Shown: positions 47,709 through 61,100, counted from the stretch's first letter. The stretch is 64,000 bases of DNA from Brevipalpus yothersi (GCA_003956705.1 QZCP01000837.1:3385-67384); one strand, 5' to 3'. Translations and numbers: made by a program. Notes: generated by a model not told the origin, from the sequence alone.

Positions 47709-48739
47709 ATGGATTCTTCTTCATCTATGTTTCTTATGGCCTTTCTATTCTCAGCTCTAGTTCTCAGCCCCAGTTGTTCTGTGTTTGGTTTCACTCCTGT
47801 TCATTCAGCTTCCGAATCATTCGACTACAGCAAGACTAGTTACACAAACTATGGGGTAAGCGTGAATGCTTGGGAATATCCATATCAAGCATTGGTAATC
47901 GGACCGAAATTTACTTATATTAGATACTTTTGTGGTGGTTCAATTATCTCATCTCGTCTTATTCTAACGTCAGCTAGATGTGGGGAATTTTTGAATCTTT
48001 CGGAAAAGTAGCCATCGGAATAGATAACATTTATAGATATGATGAGGTCAAGAACTATCGAATCATCAAGATAATCAGCCACCCAAAAGCAGATTTAAGT
48101 GAAATGGTTCGTCTGAATGACCTTGCGGTAATCGTTCTAGAGAGTTCACTTGATATGCATCAAGATGGGTTCGAGATTCAACCAGTGAAACTATCGAACG
48201 GTCCAGTCGTTGGTGAAATTGCGCATCTTAGTGGTTTTGGTTGGTTCAAAAGGGAGCGTCAAGAGGGTCTAAAGTACGAAGTGCATCGAGTTATGAATAA
48301 TGATGAGTGCAGAGGAGAATTCGAGTATATAGATGACTCTGTGATTTGTACCCATAGTGAGAGAGATCATGAGATGGATACAGGCAGTCCATTGGCAGTT
48401 CGAAGAGATGGCCAAGTCAAGCAAATTGGGCTTATGTCCAGTGCCTTATCCGTCAAGGGACGTCAATACAACTTTTATGCGAACATATCTCATGCCCATA
48501 ATTGGATCGAGAATATTATCGAAGAGTATTCGTCTTATGCCAATGTGCTTGGACATGGAAAATTCACTCTTTTTTTTATCTGTGCCATGATGTTGTCAAA
48601 ATTGTTTCTGTTTAAGCTATCATGTGCCTATATGAGATACTACTCACTGACTGTATTGTGTTATAGCTTCAGATATTTGAACAATTTGTGTTTTCTATCT
48701 AGAATCCTGAAAATTTTCTGCAGTCAAAAACTGAGATAA
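47709..48739 (+). pseudogene. Inactivated chymotrypsin-like protease paralogue (copy b), frameshift
   Basis: Single exon, closest to copy a. The first frame runs 47,709-48,011 and ends prematurely. A net loss of 4 bases around 47,985-48,000 relative to copy a shifts the rest into another frame, which continues to 48,739. Signal peptide and fold motifs match copy a. The His position is Arg (TSARC), Asp is kept (LNDLAV), Ser is Thr (DTGSP). The C-terminal hydrophobic region is longer than in copy a. The poly(A) hexamer is GATAAA (48,735-48,740) where copy a has AATAAA. With broken frame, altered TATA box and altered poly(A) signal, this copy looks dead. Confidence 0.85.
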
Positions 48740-49079
48740 AATAGAATTGACTATAGCTGATCAAACTGCTTCCGAAAATTTATTACCTACGAGCTTCTTC
48801 CCAAATTGCTCCAGCCCAAATTCATTAATAGTCAGATATTTTTCGGTTATTTTAATGTCATTCATAGGGCTTCTCAGCGTGAATACATGTATGAAGTAAT
48901 GAAACTGAGGTGTCAGAATTGATGGAATCTGGCAAGTTGGACTGAAGCTTGATCTTCAATTTGCTAACGAAAAAGCCATGTGTTCATGAGCATCCCCCTA
49001 TGAAGGCAATCTCACATTCTTCACTTTATCAAAGTGAATTAATTCATTTGAATGATTCTGTAGGTGATCCTTCTTAAGG

Positions 49080-49490
49080 TCCACTAAATATGAATCAAGA
49101 TGTCAGGCGATAAGTTCAAAGGGTAATCAGTGGAGCTATCGATTTGCTCATTCTCCGGCGAAACTGCACTTTACAGTGGTTTTGATTGGATCTAAAAGCA
49201 AATTTTGGAATATCTAGAATCTGAGCTGTTTCGAGTTTGAAGTAATGAGGACTATGGGAAAGTATTTCATGAAATCGGTGATTTGGTTTTCTTCACTGTT
49301 GTAGGATCAAGGTAACTCATCAGTGATCCAGGGTGATCTAGTCACACAAATCAACAAGTACATCGTATATTCTAGAGGTACACCAGGTCAGATGATTACG
49401 ACGTTCATGCAAACGTTTCTTACCCTGAAAATTTGATCGAGAACAAAGTAGAAGAGTACTCATCTAACGCCAGTGTCCAAAATGTTGCTG
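49080..49490 (+). pseudogene. Decayed protease-paralogue copy
   Basis: Discontinuous frames recall the paralogues in order: Asn-Gln-Asp...Asp-Lys-Phe near 49,090; Thr-Ala-Leu-Tyr-Ser-Gly-Phe near 49,163; Phe-Glu-Val-Met-Arg near 49,240; and Val-His-Ala-Asn-Val-Ser-Tyr through Glu-Glu-Tyr-Ser-Ser-Asn-Ala (49,403-49,473), matching the C-terminus of copies b and c. Multiple stops and shifts. Confidence 0.75.
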
Positions 49491-50169
49491 AACAATTTTC
49501 GTGATTCTGGAATGAATTTCTCTTCTTGTAGACTCAGTCTCTATAATCTAACCCGAAATTGTGCTCGAAAACTATTTTTTAAACCTCGTTTATGCATCTT
49601 CGTTTCCATTTGGTCATCAGAACCTAGATACTAAGTTTTCAAGCTATTGGCCAGATACAATTGGCAGCATGAATTATTGCAGACCATATGAAGTCAAGTG
49701 TAAAGTATCGCTTTTTCCACGAATGATTGAGCTTATATGTTGATGATCAGTTGATACAGGTTTACACTGATGGCTATCAACTAGTTTCCTTCAAGAGTCG
49801 TTACTAATCGATCTAGTTGATGATTCTCTTCTCCAACTTTTTTACTCTCCTTGCTTCGATCATCAGCCTGTTTTCTTGATTTTTGAAATGATCTTAGCTA
49901 CCATCAAAAGCAAAGGATAAGTTGCACAGAGTCGAACAAATATTTTGATATTTGAAGCCTAGAATTGCTGATTGAATGATACAGTCATGTCTTGCTCGTA
50001 TACACAATTAATTCAGTTGCCAGATCGTTCAGAACTTCAACAAAAACATCATTAATGAGTGTATGATTTCATCAACATGATGAGCTGGAAATTGGTTTCC
50101 TGCAACAAAGTAGAGCTCGTGAGGGAGTACATCAAATGTTGTAATCATATTTATTGGTGGCAAAATAAA

Positions 50170-50187
50170 ATCAAGGCTTTCCACTTT
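50170..50187 (+). promoter_or_regulatory. 18-bp motif shared upstream of P450 genes b and c
   Basis: ATCAAGGCTTTCCACTTT, ending 127 bases before the gene b start; the identical 18 bases occur at 52,403-52,420, ending 140 bases before gene c. Flanking bases differ. Confidence 0.45.
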
Positions 50188-50313
50188 CTAGACGATGAGA
50201 AGCAAATAAAATACCGATGGCAAGATCTGGTGAAATCGTTTCTTGGTATTTTTCATAGCATTTCCTCCCTGAGTTTTGATAATTGATGAAAAAAATCAGC
50301 TTTAATGGTCATC

Positions 50314-52047
50314 ATGGATTCTCAAACTCATTTGGACAAGCTTCTGAATTATCAAGTTTTTGGAGCTGCAGTGATTGGTTTTGTGATCACAACGTCATTC
50401 GTCATGTAAGCAACTTTTTAGACTATTTAGTGATGCTTATCCGTTATGGAAACTAATTAATCATGAATTGACAACACAAAAAAGTTTGTGCAATGAAATC
50501 TTATCACATTGTTATGTTTTTGTCTTCATATTCAACAGATATGCTCGTAGGAAACATTCATTCTGGAAATCACGAGGTATTCCAGGTCCTGAGCCAAAGT
50601 TTTTGATTGGAAATGCTTTTGATGGTTTTGGCAAGCCATTCAGCGAAGTATTCTATTCAAACTTTCAGAAGTATGGCCCAATCTATGGGTAAGTTTGTTT
50701 ATAACAATGGTTATCACTAATTCACCATTAAAATGTTATGGCATATTCTCATTTAACAGCTTCTACAGAGGACTCAATCCAATTCTTATGTGTTCTGATC
50801 CAGAGATGATCAAGAACATTTGTGTGAAGGACTTTCATATGATTCCACAGTCATTTTCTACTCCATACTCTCATCCAATAGAACAAACATTCCTCATAAT
50901 GCTTTATGGATCTCAATGGAAGCGAATACGATCACTAATATCACCAACCTTTTCATCTGGCAAGATAAAGAAGATGTTTCAATTGATTCAAGGTTGCCTC
51001 GGTGATGCAATAAGAGAACTTGACGAGGCATCTGAGAATAGCTATTCACTCAATCCGAAACTCTTTTGGGGTAGATACAATCTGGATTTAATTGCTCGAT
51101 GCTGTTTTGCGGTTAATTTGTTTACAAAAGATGACACTGATCCAATACAGCAGAATTTTGTTAAAATTTTCAAGAGAAATCTTTTCAAGATTACAGCAAT
51201 CATGGCATTACCTGAGTGGCTCGTACGATTTTTGCGATTGACCATCAATCCGGCAAAAAATTTGGAATTTCTTCGAGATTTGACGCTTCAGATGATTGAC
51301 AATCGTAAAAAAGCTCAAAATGAATCATTCAATGATTTTCTACAACTATTACTCGATGCTGAAGAGGAAATTAATCATAATAATGACACCCATGGTGTTC
51401 AGCAAAAAACTGATAAGCCAAACAGACTTACACCTGAGGAAATTGTTGGAACGAGTATCGTTTTTTTACTTGCCGGATATGAGACTACAAGTACACTTTT
51501 GACCTGGGCTTGTTATCGTCTTGCCATGAATCCTGACATTCAAGAGAAACTGTATCAAGAGATAAAGATAGCCGATATCAGTGACTACGATAAGCTAATC
51601 TCACTCCCTTATCTCGATGCCGTTATAAATGAAACTCTACGAATCGATCCACCAATATTAATGGTTCAAAGGGTTACCCATCAAGAGTATTTTCTACCTA
51701 GCCATAACATCTCACTCCCAAAATTCACCAAGATAATCATTCCTACTTATACTATCCACCATGACCCACAGAACTATTCTGATCCTGAGAAATTTGATCC
51801 TGATCGTTTCTTACCAGAAAACAGAGAATCCATCAAACCTTTTTCATTCATTCCTTTCGGAGCTGGACCTAAAATCTGTATTGGAATGAGATTCGCTCTC
51901 GTCAATGCAAAATTATCGCTTGCTACGATTATCAGCCAGTTTCGTCTCATCAAAACACATGAGACGGCTGAGAAACCAAAATATTCTGCTGCTTCTATTA
52001 TTCTGACCACTAATGATCTAATAATAGGTATCGAGAAACGTCGATAA
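50314..52047 (+). CDS. Cytochrome P450, CYP3-clan type (gene b)
   Basis: Paralogue of gene a. Exons 50314-50405, 50539-50688 and 50760-52047; 509 residues. Exon 1 encodes a short N-terminal anchor (VFGAAVIGFVITTSF), exon 2 the WKSRGIPGPEP hinge. Motifs intact: WKRIRSL, I-helix AGYETT, K-helix ETLR, FDPDRF, haem loop FGAGPKICIG with Cys454. Exon 2 is exactly 150 nt, as in genes a and c, and both introns are phase 2. It occupies the same relative place after a protease pseudogene as gene a, as expected from block duplication, but many segments are closer to gene c. Probably a microsomal oxidase; substrate unknown. Confidence 0.93.
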
Positions 52048-52559
52048 ACCCACATATCTATCAACAAAGTCATGAAAATTTTGTATTTTTCTGAAAATTG
52101 AATCGTTTCCTCTTTAAATGGTCTTAGTTTCAGGTAAATTTATCGATCTACAAATATCTCCCAAAACAATAGGGTAATTAATAATGAGAACTCCAAAGAA
52201 GAGCTCAAACATGACAACCTTATCACTCATTGATCAGATCTAATTTTGAATTGTTTAATTAGATGCACTTCGAACTGATTGCTGATCTGAAAAAGTTTGG
52301 TTTCTCACAACAATCAGAATACAAGTGCGTTCGTACCGAAATGAAGCAAACATCAACATCAACCGATTAGTGTGGCCATGTTAATTGACAGCAGCAGCAG
52401 AGATCAAGGCTTTCCACTTTTCCTTCCAAGAGATCAGTAATATTCACTGACGAAGAGCTTTTTTTTATTGATGTTGTCGCCTCTTGACGATAACAAGTGA
52501 CGTAATCTTGGAATTGTTATTGTTTATCTTCGTTCATGATATGATATTTGACCGTTAGC
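52048..52559 (+). other. Spacer between P450 genes b and c
   Basis: 512 bp with the gene b 3' end, the 18-bp motif at 52,403-52,420 and a TCAGTA initiator-like site at 52,434-52,439. No other gene. Confidence 0.6.
52403..52420 (+). promoter_or_regulatory. 18-bp motif shared with P450 gene b
   Basis: Identical to 50,170-50,187. A TCAGTA initiator-like site begins 14 bases downstream, consistent with a core-promoter-proximal element; function untested. Confidence 0.45.
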
Positions 52560-54323
52560 ATGGAATCGCCGATCGAATCGAAAAGTTTCTTCAACTATCA
52601 AGTGATTGTTACAACAGTAATTGCTGCTGTGATACTTTTCATTGTGTAAGAAAAACAATAACATTATGTAGTTTGTAGTGATGATCATAAAATGATTCTC
52701 TGTTGAATTTTATGTTTCATTTTGAATATCAATTCACAATGATTTGACAGTCAAATTCAGCTACAAGAACAGAGCTGATGACTTAGCTGCACATTGTTTC
52801 ATTGATGAACTTTTCCTTCATCATTCAAACAGATATGTTCGTAGGAAACATTCATTCTGGAAATCACGAGGTATTCCAGGTCCTGAACCAAAGTTTTTGA
52901 TCGGAAACACTTTTGATGGTTTCGGTAAACCTTTTTTCACAAGAGCTGCCGTACACTATCAAAAGTATGGCGCAGTATATGGGTAAGTCATGATTGAGTT
53001 TGTTTTCATTCAATTAATACAACAATAAACTGATTCTCCAACAGAACTTACAGTGGACTCAGTCCATCGCTGGTGTGTGGTGATTTGGAAATGCTCAAAA
53101 ACATTTGTGTGAAAGATTTCAATATGATTCCACAATCTTTTTCATCCATCTATTTACATCCAGTTGAACGAGCATTTTTGAGCAATGTCTATGGACCTCA
53201 ATGGAAGCGAATACGAACACTTATATCACCAACATTTTCATCTGGGAAGATAAAGAAAATGTTCAAATTGATGCAAGCTTGTATTGGTGATGCAATGAAG
53301 GAACTTGATGAACTATCGGAAAAAGGTGGCACATTTAATCCCAAACTTTATTGGGGAAGATACAATATGGACTTGATTGCTCGATGCTGCTTTGCAGTGA
53401 GCTTTTACGCAAAAGATGATAATGATCCACTTTTACGAAATTTTATCGAATTTTTCAAAGGAAATCTTCTAAAAATCTTGATCATTGTGACATTACCAGA
53501 GTGGTTTGTGCGATTTCTGCAGCTGAGCTTTTCTCCTGCCAAAAACCTGGAATATCTTCGAGATTTGACTCTTAAACTGATTGACAATCGTAAAAAAGCC
53601 AAAGATGAATCTTACAATGATTTTTTGCAACTTTTACTCGACGCTGAAGGAGAAACTGATCAGGAAACACATAATCTTGACTCACAAGCAATTAAGCAAA
53701 ACAAACTCACATCTGAGGAAATTGTTGGTGCTAGTGTTATATTTTTGGTTGCTGGATATGAGACCACAAGTACTCTCTTAATGTGGGCTTGTTATCGTCT
53801 TGCCATGAATCCTGACATTCAAGAGAAACTGTATCAAGAGATAAAAACGGCCGATATCAGTGACTATGATAAGGTGGTTTCACTCCCTTATCTTGATGCT
53901 GTTATAAATGAAACTCTACGAATCGATCCTCCTGTGGTCATGTTTCAGAGAGTACCTCACCAAGATTATCCTGTACCTGATCGTGGCTATGTCCTACCAA
54001 AGTACACACGGATTATCATTCCCACCTACAGTATTCATCATGACCCACAACATTATCCTAATCCAGAAGCTTTTGATCCTGATCGTTTTTTACCAGAAAA
54101 CAGAGAATCCATCAAACCTTTTTCATTCGTTCCTTTCGGAGCTGGACCTAGAATATGTATTGGGATGAGATTCGCTCTGGTCAATGCAAAATTATCGCTT
54201 GCTACGATTATCAGCAAGTTTCGTCTCATCAAAACACATGAGACTGTTGAGAAACCAGAATACAGTGCTGGGTCTATTATACTCACTAGTGATAACCTCA
54301 AGTTAGGTCTAGAAAAGCGCTAA
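52560..54323 (+). CDS. Cytochrome P450, CYP3-clan type (gene c)
   Basis: Third member of the tandem family. Exons 52560-52645, 52833-52982 and 53045-54323; 504 residues. N-terminal anchor VIVTTVIAAVILFIV in exon 1, WKSRGIPGPEP in exon 2, then WKRIRTL, AGYETT, ETLR, FDPDRF and haem loop FGAGPRICIG with Cys450. All catalytic motifs present. Lies 512 bp after gene b, in the same direction, with identical intron positions. AATAAA at 54,469-54,474. Likely an ER monooxygenase; the spread of paralogues beside secreted accessory genes suggests lineage-specific expansion, which is inference. Confidence 0.93.
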
Positions 54324-54967
54324 GGAATTCTTACCTTTAACTAAACTTTCATGATGCACAACAATTTTCCATATCCTTTTTCAAAAAGTTTTGTGAATAG
54401 TAACGAGATTGTTTGATGAATTTTATCTAATCTAATTTTTCAGATTGTTGATAACCTCAATCTGTTGCAATAAAATGTTTCTGCCATTTTTGTTCTCATT
54501 CTGTTTGATTTATTTTGATTGATCATTATTAATTTTCGATGCAGCTGTTTGCGAATTAATTATTCGTTAGACTTAATGCATTTTTCTGTTCCCCATCTAC
54601 TTTTTTTCTAGGATCCTGCCTTGGGAGAGAGAGTTATACATGGATTGTGATGATTCTTTTCTAGAAAATTCAATCTGAAGAATCGATGAATAGAAATGAT
54701 CTATTCCACATTTCTTCATAAATAGAAATCATCAGATTCTACAAAAACGATGTCAAATTCGACTGTAAACCCTTGCCACCACCAAAATGTTTGGTTACTC
54801 ATGCACATAATCATCACTGCTACTTTACCATAAAAAATGAAAATCAAACCAATTTTCCACATTTCTCTACAAAATTTGGCTCTTCTTCATCTCGGAGATG
54901 TTTATCTCTAAATCATCCAATACTATCATCTCATGAACTTTATATAACTGTCAATCTAACTGTTCAT

Positions 54968-55005
<38 letters not shown>

Positions 55006-55156
55006 GCTCTCTCTCTCTATCGCCACCTGCGCTACTCACTTTGCGAAAGTAAACAGACATCATTTCGGGTGTTTTTTTCTCATGTTTCGATCACGTTTAT
55101 CTATCTTGGTAAATGGCTTAGTTTATTATAGATATTGATTTTTATTCATCATCATC
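54324..55156 (+). other. Intergenic DNA and Vps13 upstream region
   Basis: Contains the P450 gene c 3' UTR and the presumed Vps13 promoter, in which a GA run is followed by a complementary CT run. No gene recognised. Confidence 0.6.
54973..55018. repeat. Inverted (GA)n-(CT)n repeat upstream of Vps13
   Basis: About 15 GA units, then GCTG, then about 6 CT units. The arms are complementary around a GAGAGC-T-GCTCTC centre, so a stem of roughly 12-15 base pairs is possible, about 140 bases before the Vps13 start. Confidence 0.85.
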
Positions 55157-58100
55157 ATGGTTTTTGAATCAGTGATATCTAATTTATTGAATACTTATTT
55201 AAATGAATTCATCGATGATTTATCTGCAAATCAGCTCAAGGTTGGAGCATTTTCTGGTAAGATTCATATGTTTCTCATGTGTGTGTTTGTGTGTTTTTTT
55301 CCACTTTTTCCTTCTCATTTTTACATTCATCGTTCCATATTTGAGTGTTCAGAAGTGTATTAATAAGATGTTTATGGCCTCTGATTGTGTCCAGGTAATG
55401 TTGAGCTATCCAATTTAGCCATCAGAGGTAATGCCTTTGATGCATTAAATCTTCCATTTCGTGTTGTTTATGGTCATATTGGTAAATTCACCGCCAAAAT
55501 ACCTTGGGTTTCATTATATACAAGTCCAGTAGTGTTTGATATACAAAAAGTTTACATACTTTGTGTGCCAAATGTTGGTAAGTAATCTTGATATCTAACG
55601 CATCTCTTTAGTGCAATATCTACCATGATTGAAGATAATTGAGTCAATGGAAGGAGTTCAATCATGGTGAACTTTGTTCTTTCACTATCTAGATTCCAAA
55701 TATGATGAAGAGGCAGAAAGAAGGCAATTTGAAGCCGACAAAAAGAAGCAGCTTTTAGGCATTGAGGAAGCCTGGAAAACAGCTGATCTCAAAGGTAAGA
55801 AAAATTTAATTAATTTATTTAGTTGGTTCAAAATTTTTCATCATTCTACTCTTATTGTTTAAACTTGAATCATCTATACAGATAAAGGTATCGAAGCGAA
55901 GACAAGTGATGATTTTGTGTCCAAACTTGTTGCCCAAATTGCCAAGAATTTGGAAATTCGTCTAGAAGATGTTCATATATGTTACGAAGATAAGTTTACC
56001 AAACCAAAGTGCCCTTTTTCACTAGGTAAGTGGAAGAAAAAAATTTCCTTCTCAATCAGTGTAATGTTATTTTTGCTTTCCTCTTCCTCTTTTCTGCTAT
56101 TACTTCCCCCAATCTTCTCAATCTTCTCAATCTTCTCCATTCTATTTTTGACCAAGAGAACCCATTGACGCTCCTAGAAAAAAATGCACAAATCATTTTC
56201 CAAAAGATAAGAAAATGAGGATATTTAGATTCTACTTTTGATTCGAAAATTCTCAATTTCCAGATAGCCTTCAGGAAAGGTGTATCTATCGAGTGGAAAT
56301 GACAAATGATAAATGAAATAACGATTGACTATTCCACTAAACCTTAGCGTTAAAAAAAGCCGGTTCTTCATGATTTTCTTTTCCTTTCTCTTTTTTTTCT
56401 CTCTCTCTCTCTCTCCTTCAACTAATGTCTACAATACTCATGCTCTCTTTTCCCGGTACTGGAGGCTAATTTAGCACTTTACTATTATTTATTTGAATAA
56501 CCACTTTCTATTTCCTTATTGTAGGCTTAACATTGAAACGGCTAACCTTTGTAACATTGGACAGTCCAACGCCAAAATATGAGGCAACAAATAAAGAGAA
56601 TTGCTTCGAAAAAGGTGTTACTCTTCAATATTTGTCCGTTTATTGGAATTGTGCGAAAGATTTACGCCTCATCTCCACCGAATGTGATGGAGATTTACAG
56701 TCAACTTTCCAGTCTCTGATAGCAAGTGAGAACATATCACCACAATTGAGTTATATTCTTAGGCCAAGTAATTTTACTGCTAAAACTTGGATCAATCGAA
56801 AACCAGTCGAAGATGATTACTGCCTTCCAATGTTTGATATTGAAATGTCTCTTGATCAATTCAACTTGACTCTCAATAGAGGACAAATACAGTCATTCTT
56901 TCTGTTGTTGGACTCACTTGATCACATGAAATTAGCTGGTCCTTATCGTAAATGGAGGCCCAATCAACCTATCATGGAAAATCCATCTGCTTGGTGGAGA
57001 TTCGTGATCACTTCAATTTTGGAAACACAAATTCGCCAAAAAAGTCGAGTTTGGTCCTGGTCTTACATCAAAGCACATAGAAAGCTATTGAAAGAATATA
57101 AAGAAGTTTACATGAAATATCTCGAGAGTGGAAGAAAAACTGGACAGCATGTTGTTGAAGATATAGAGAGACGTCTCGATGTTTTCAATATCGTTCTGGT
57201 GCGAAGTAGAGCTAAAGTAGACTTAGATAAGAAAATAGCAAAACAAGAGCAAGAAAAGTCTGAAAGAGGGGGATGGTTCTCGTGGATATATGGTGGCTCA
57301 TCAAAGAAACAAGACACTCAAGATGCTGGATCAGGAGCGATTCTTGATGAGCTGAAGAAAGAGATGACCGCGGACGAAAAGATGAAGTTATATCAAGCCA
57401 TCGGTTATGAAGAATCTGTTCCAGCTGAATATCCAGAATCTTATGAAGCATACCTTTTACAAATTGTTTTACTGAAAATCAACGTATCTATCCATGATGA
57501 ATCAGTTTCCAATGATATCGTCTGTTTTGTGCTAGATAATGTGTTAACTCAACTGGGTTATCGGCCAACTAGTAACGGTGCACGAGTGAAACTGAATGTT
57601 CATGATATTGACTTCAAGGGTCAAGGTGGCAATGAACTTATAATCAACAAGATCCCCGAAGAAGCGCTGCTCGAACTCGAGGCAGAAACAAATCCTCTCA
57701 CCAAAGAATTCGATTATGGAGTTGCAATGAAAACAAGAGGAATAGACTTTGTTTGTCATACTCCAACACTTTATTCACTTCTAGACGTGTTGACTCCTGA
57801 TGAAGATTTATCGTTAAATCAGATCCAAGCCCTAGCTCAAATCAAGCTTGATCAATTCAAGATGATGTCGGTGTCTGGCTTGGAATATGCTATCGAGAAA
57901 CATGCTAGATTGAAAATCGATATCATCATCAAACCGTCCTACATAGTTGTGCCTGATCATGGCTGCCTGATGGGATGCAACGATGTCCTCATATTATCCG
58001 CTGGAGAAATGAAGATATCGTCCTCACCAACGCAACAACAAGCTCCTAACGTTCGCTTGAAATATCAAGATTCTGGTGAAGAGGAGTTGATGAAAGCAAT

Positions 58101-61100
58101 GAGGGAAAAGGCCTATGAGAAATTCAAACTAAGTATCTCTAGAACTCAACTGATTCTTACCTCAGGGGATGAGTGGCAAGGGGATTTGAACTCTGCCAAA
58201 ATTGAGAAAGATGTGACATCAACCAGTCATCTGATTCAACCTTTCGGTCTCGATCTCAATCTTATGCGCTCGGTTGTTGCAGATGATCCTGAAATACCTC
58301 GTATGAGGATAGAAGGTGAAGTGCCACCAATATTCTTCAGAGCTCGAAACTATCAATTATGTCGTCTTGCCAACTTGTTACTGAATATTCCGACGCCTGA
58401 TAGAGGAGAAACTCTAATTGTTCCTGGTAAGTAGGATATACCCTTCACTTACTTCACTATCAATTGGTTTAATTCCTGAGAAATTAGCTTGATTGTAGTC
58501 ATTTGAGGTTATGAACTGATTTTTTCTACGAATATCTATCCCTATTTTTTTCTCCAGAAGCAACCTTCGAAAGCCAGGAAGTTAACAAGGCGAAAGCTGA
58601 AACAGATGCTCTGAAAATTGCACATGAAACAGCAGAAACACTTGCTGAGCAAGATAAACCAGCATTCCAAGTGACAAATCTTGTAATGAACTTCTCTATC
58701 GAAGGTCTATTTTGTGATTTGAGAATGGATGATGATAGAGAGCTTCTCAAATTTTGTGTGCAAAAGCTAGGAACAGAAGTTCAAATGAAGACCTTCGATA
58801 CTCTAGCGAATCTCTATCTTGGAAGCATATTAGTTGAAGTGCGAGATCTTGATTCACCAGGAAGTACATCTTTCAAGATCCTAGAAACTCCCAAATCGAT
58901 GAATCTTCTGCAAATCAAATACCAGCTCATAAACAGAAATGGTCCAACCTTCAATGGTGTTGTTCAAAACATCGAACTTATCATAGCTCAGATTCGACTT
59001 TCAATTGATTCACCAATACTCGATGAGTTACTCATATATTCCCAAAAAATTTTAGATAGTCTTCCCTCCACTACGCAAACTGATCGAGCCAACACTTCGA
59101 GAAGGTTGTCAATATCTAGTCAAGTCAGTGCATCTCTCATTCAAACTATTACCGCTAAGCCAAAGAATCGAAGTGCTCCTGATGAAGGAGCCGAAAAAAT
59201 CCTAAATCTAAAGACTCTCGTCCGTATGGATAGTGTAGTGTTGTCCATTGGTGGCATTTGCAGTACGACTCTTGATGGTCTTGAAGCGAATTTATCCCTG
59301 TTTGAATCCGGTGTAATCGCAGCGAAAGCTCAGTGGAATGATTTCAAAGTAGTCAATTGTGTCGAGGATGCAGCCACATCAGCTCAAAAGTCTCGAAAAT
59401 TAGTTCATCCTACCATAATAGAGTCTCAATCAGAACGAGTATTAGAAATGGAAGTTTGTGTGTATCCACCCGAAATAGCGAGAACTATGCCTGGCAGTGT
59501 GGATGTAAAGTGTTCTGTGCATTTTGGTCGCTTGAAAATTGTTTTCCTTAATGAATTTGTGTCTCGTCTAGTCAGTTTTCTAACTGTATTTGAAAATGCT
59601 AAACAGCGAGCCCTCGCAGCTAGTTCTAGAGCAGCTAGCCTTGCCAAACAAACAGCGGTCAGTGCTTTGGAAAGTGCAACTAGAATTGGGCTCGATATTG
59701 TCCTAGAAGCTCCTGTGATCATTGTTCCCAGAAATTGGGAATCAACAACCTGTCTTCTAATAGATCTTGGTCAGATTGTGATACGAAATGCAATCAAAAG
59801 AATTCAAACATCTCTCATAGATCAGATCAAGTGTGAACTTTCAAACTTTAAGGTTTCTGCTTCCGATATACAGAGCGAACAATCTAACGATGTGCAAGAT
59901 GATCTTATTCATCCGATAAGTTTTATATTGGAAGCGGATCGAAATTTAACTTTCGAAACTAACAAGAAAAAACCTGAGATTGAGCTCAAGGCAACTCTTA
60001 ACAACATTCAACTCAGTATTTCTCAATTTAATCTCATGCTGCTGATGAGCATATTGAGTGAAAATCTCGCTGAAGGAAGTGAAGCGGCTTCTACTGCCGT
60101 AGTAATCGTTAATGAAGCATCTCAAGATAACTTAACTCTCTCTGTTCCTGGTAAAGATGGAAGACCAAAGAAAAAAGAAAAGTCAAAGAAATTGCAAAAA
60201 ATAACCGCTTCATCATTAGAATTATCACCCTCTGTTTCATCCTCCCGAATTGTCGAAGAAGCTGAGGTGCATGTAGATGCACCGGTACCAAAAGAATCGA
60301 AAATAGCTGAAGTTTTCATTCGATATTTGCTTTCATTCTCCATGCCTAAAGTTGATCTAGTCCTATATCAAGCAGAAAAGAAAACGGATGTTAATCGATT
60401 GACACGTGCCTACCTTGCTGGTTTCGATATTTACTGTAGAGTCATGACAAATGATTCTATAAATGCATCCGTCACTTTGAGTGACATCGTTCTCGAGGAT
60501 GAGAGACGCTCCAAAAGGCGTAAACTTTTCAAAAGACTCATGTTTTGCAATGAATACATCCAGTCTTCGAATTCGGGTGAATCAAAGACGATGAGATTGG
60601 AATTTATCAAAGAAAAAGATACCAAAGTTGACATAGAAATGTCTGGATTTACTCTTATATTTGCTTTGGATTACTTGATGCAGATATCTGAAATGCTCAC
60701 TGCCAGTCTTGCAGGACTTCCTCGTACAACTAAGCTTGACTATCGACCAAAAGTTTCGAAAATCAAGGAAATTGCTAAAAGTTCCAAGAATTTCGTTTCT
60801 GATCATAGTATACCGTCACCTGTTGATAGTCCTCTGATGACTTTCTCATTCAAAATGTCCCAAGGAGATATCATCCTCATAGAGAGTGCTGAACGTGCGA
60901 ATCCTCCAGCAATTGTTTTCAATAGTCTCATGAATATTGACGTAAAAATGAAAGATGATGTCATCAACCTTGGAGGTAGTATTCGTCAAATTCAATTGGG
61001 AATGACGAATCTTGATAGTTATCAGAAGAAGCGTAAAGTCGAGAATTACATAGTAACTCCTTTCCGAATCAACATACTTGGAGAGATGACCGGCTCTCAT

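Larger units (their letters stand above)
48740..50313 (+). other. Intergenic DNA with protease relic
   Basis: Matches 37,750-38,150 in its first part, holds the protease relic at 49,080-49,490, then the region upstream of P450 gene b, with the motif shared with gene c at 50,170-50,187. Open frames at 49,561 and 50,059 show nothing recognisable. Confidence 0.6.

Noticed and set aside
36773..48739. Calling the protease-fold genes active group 3 or trypsin-type allergens
   Set aside because: Two or three catalytic residues are replaced in every copy and no IVGG activation site is present.
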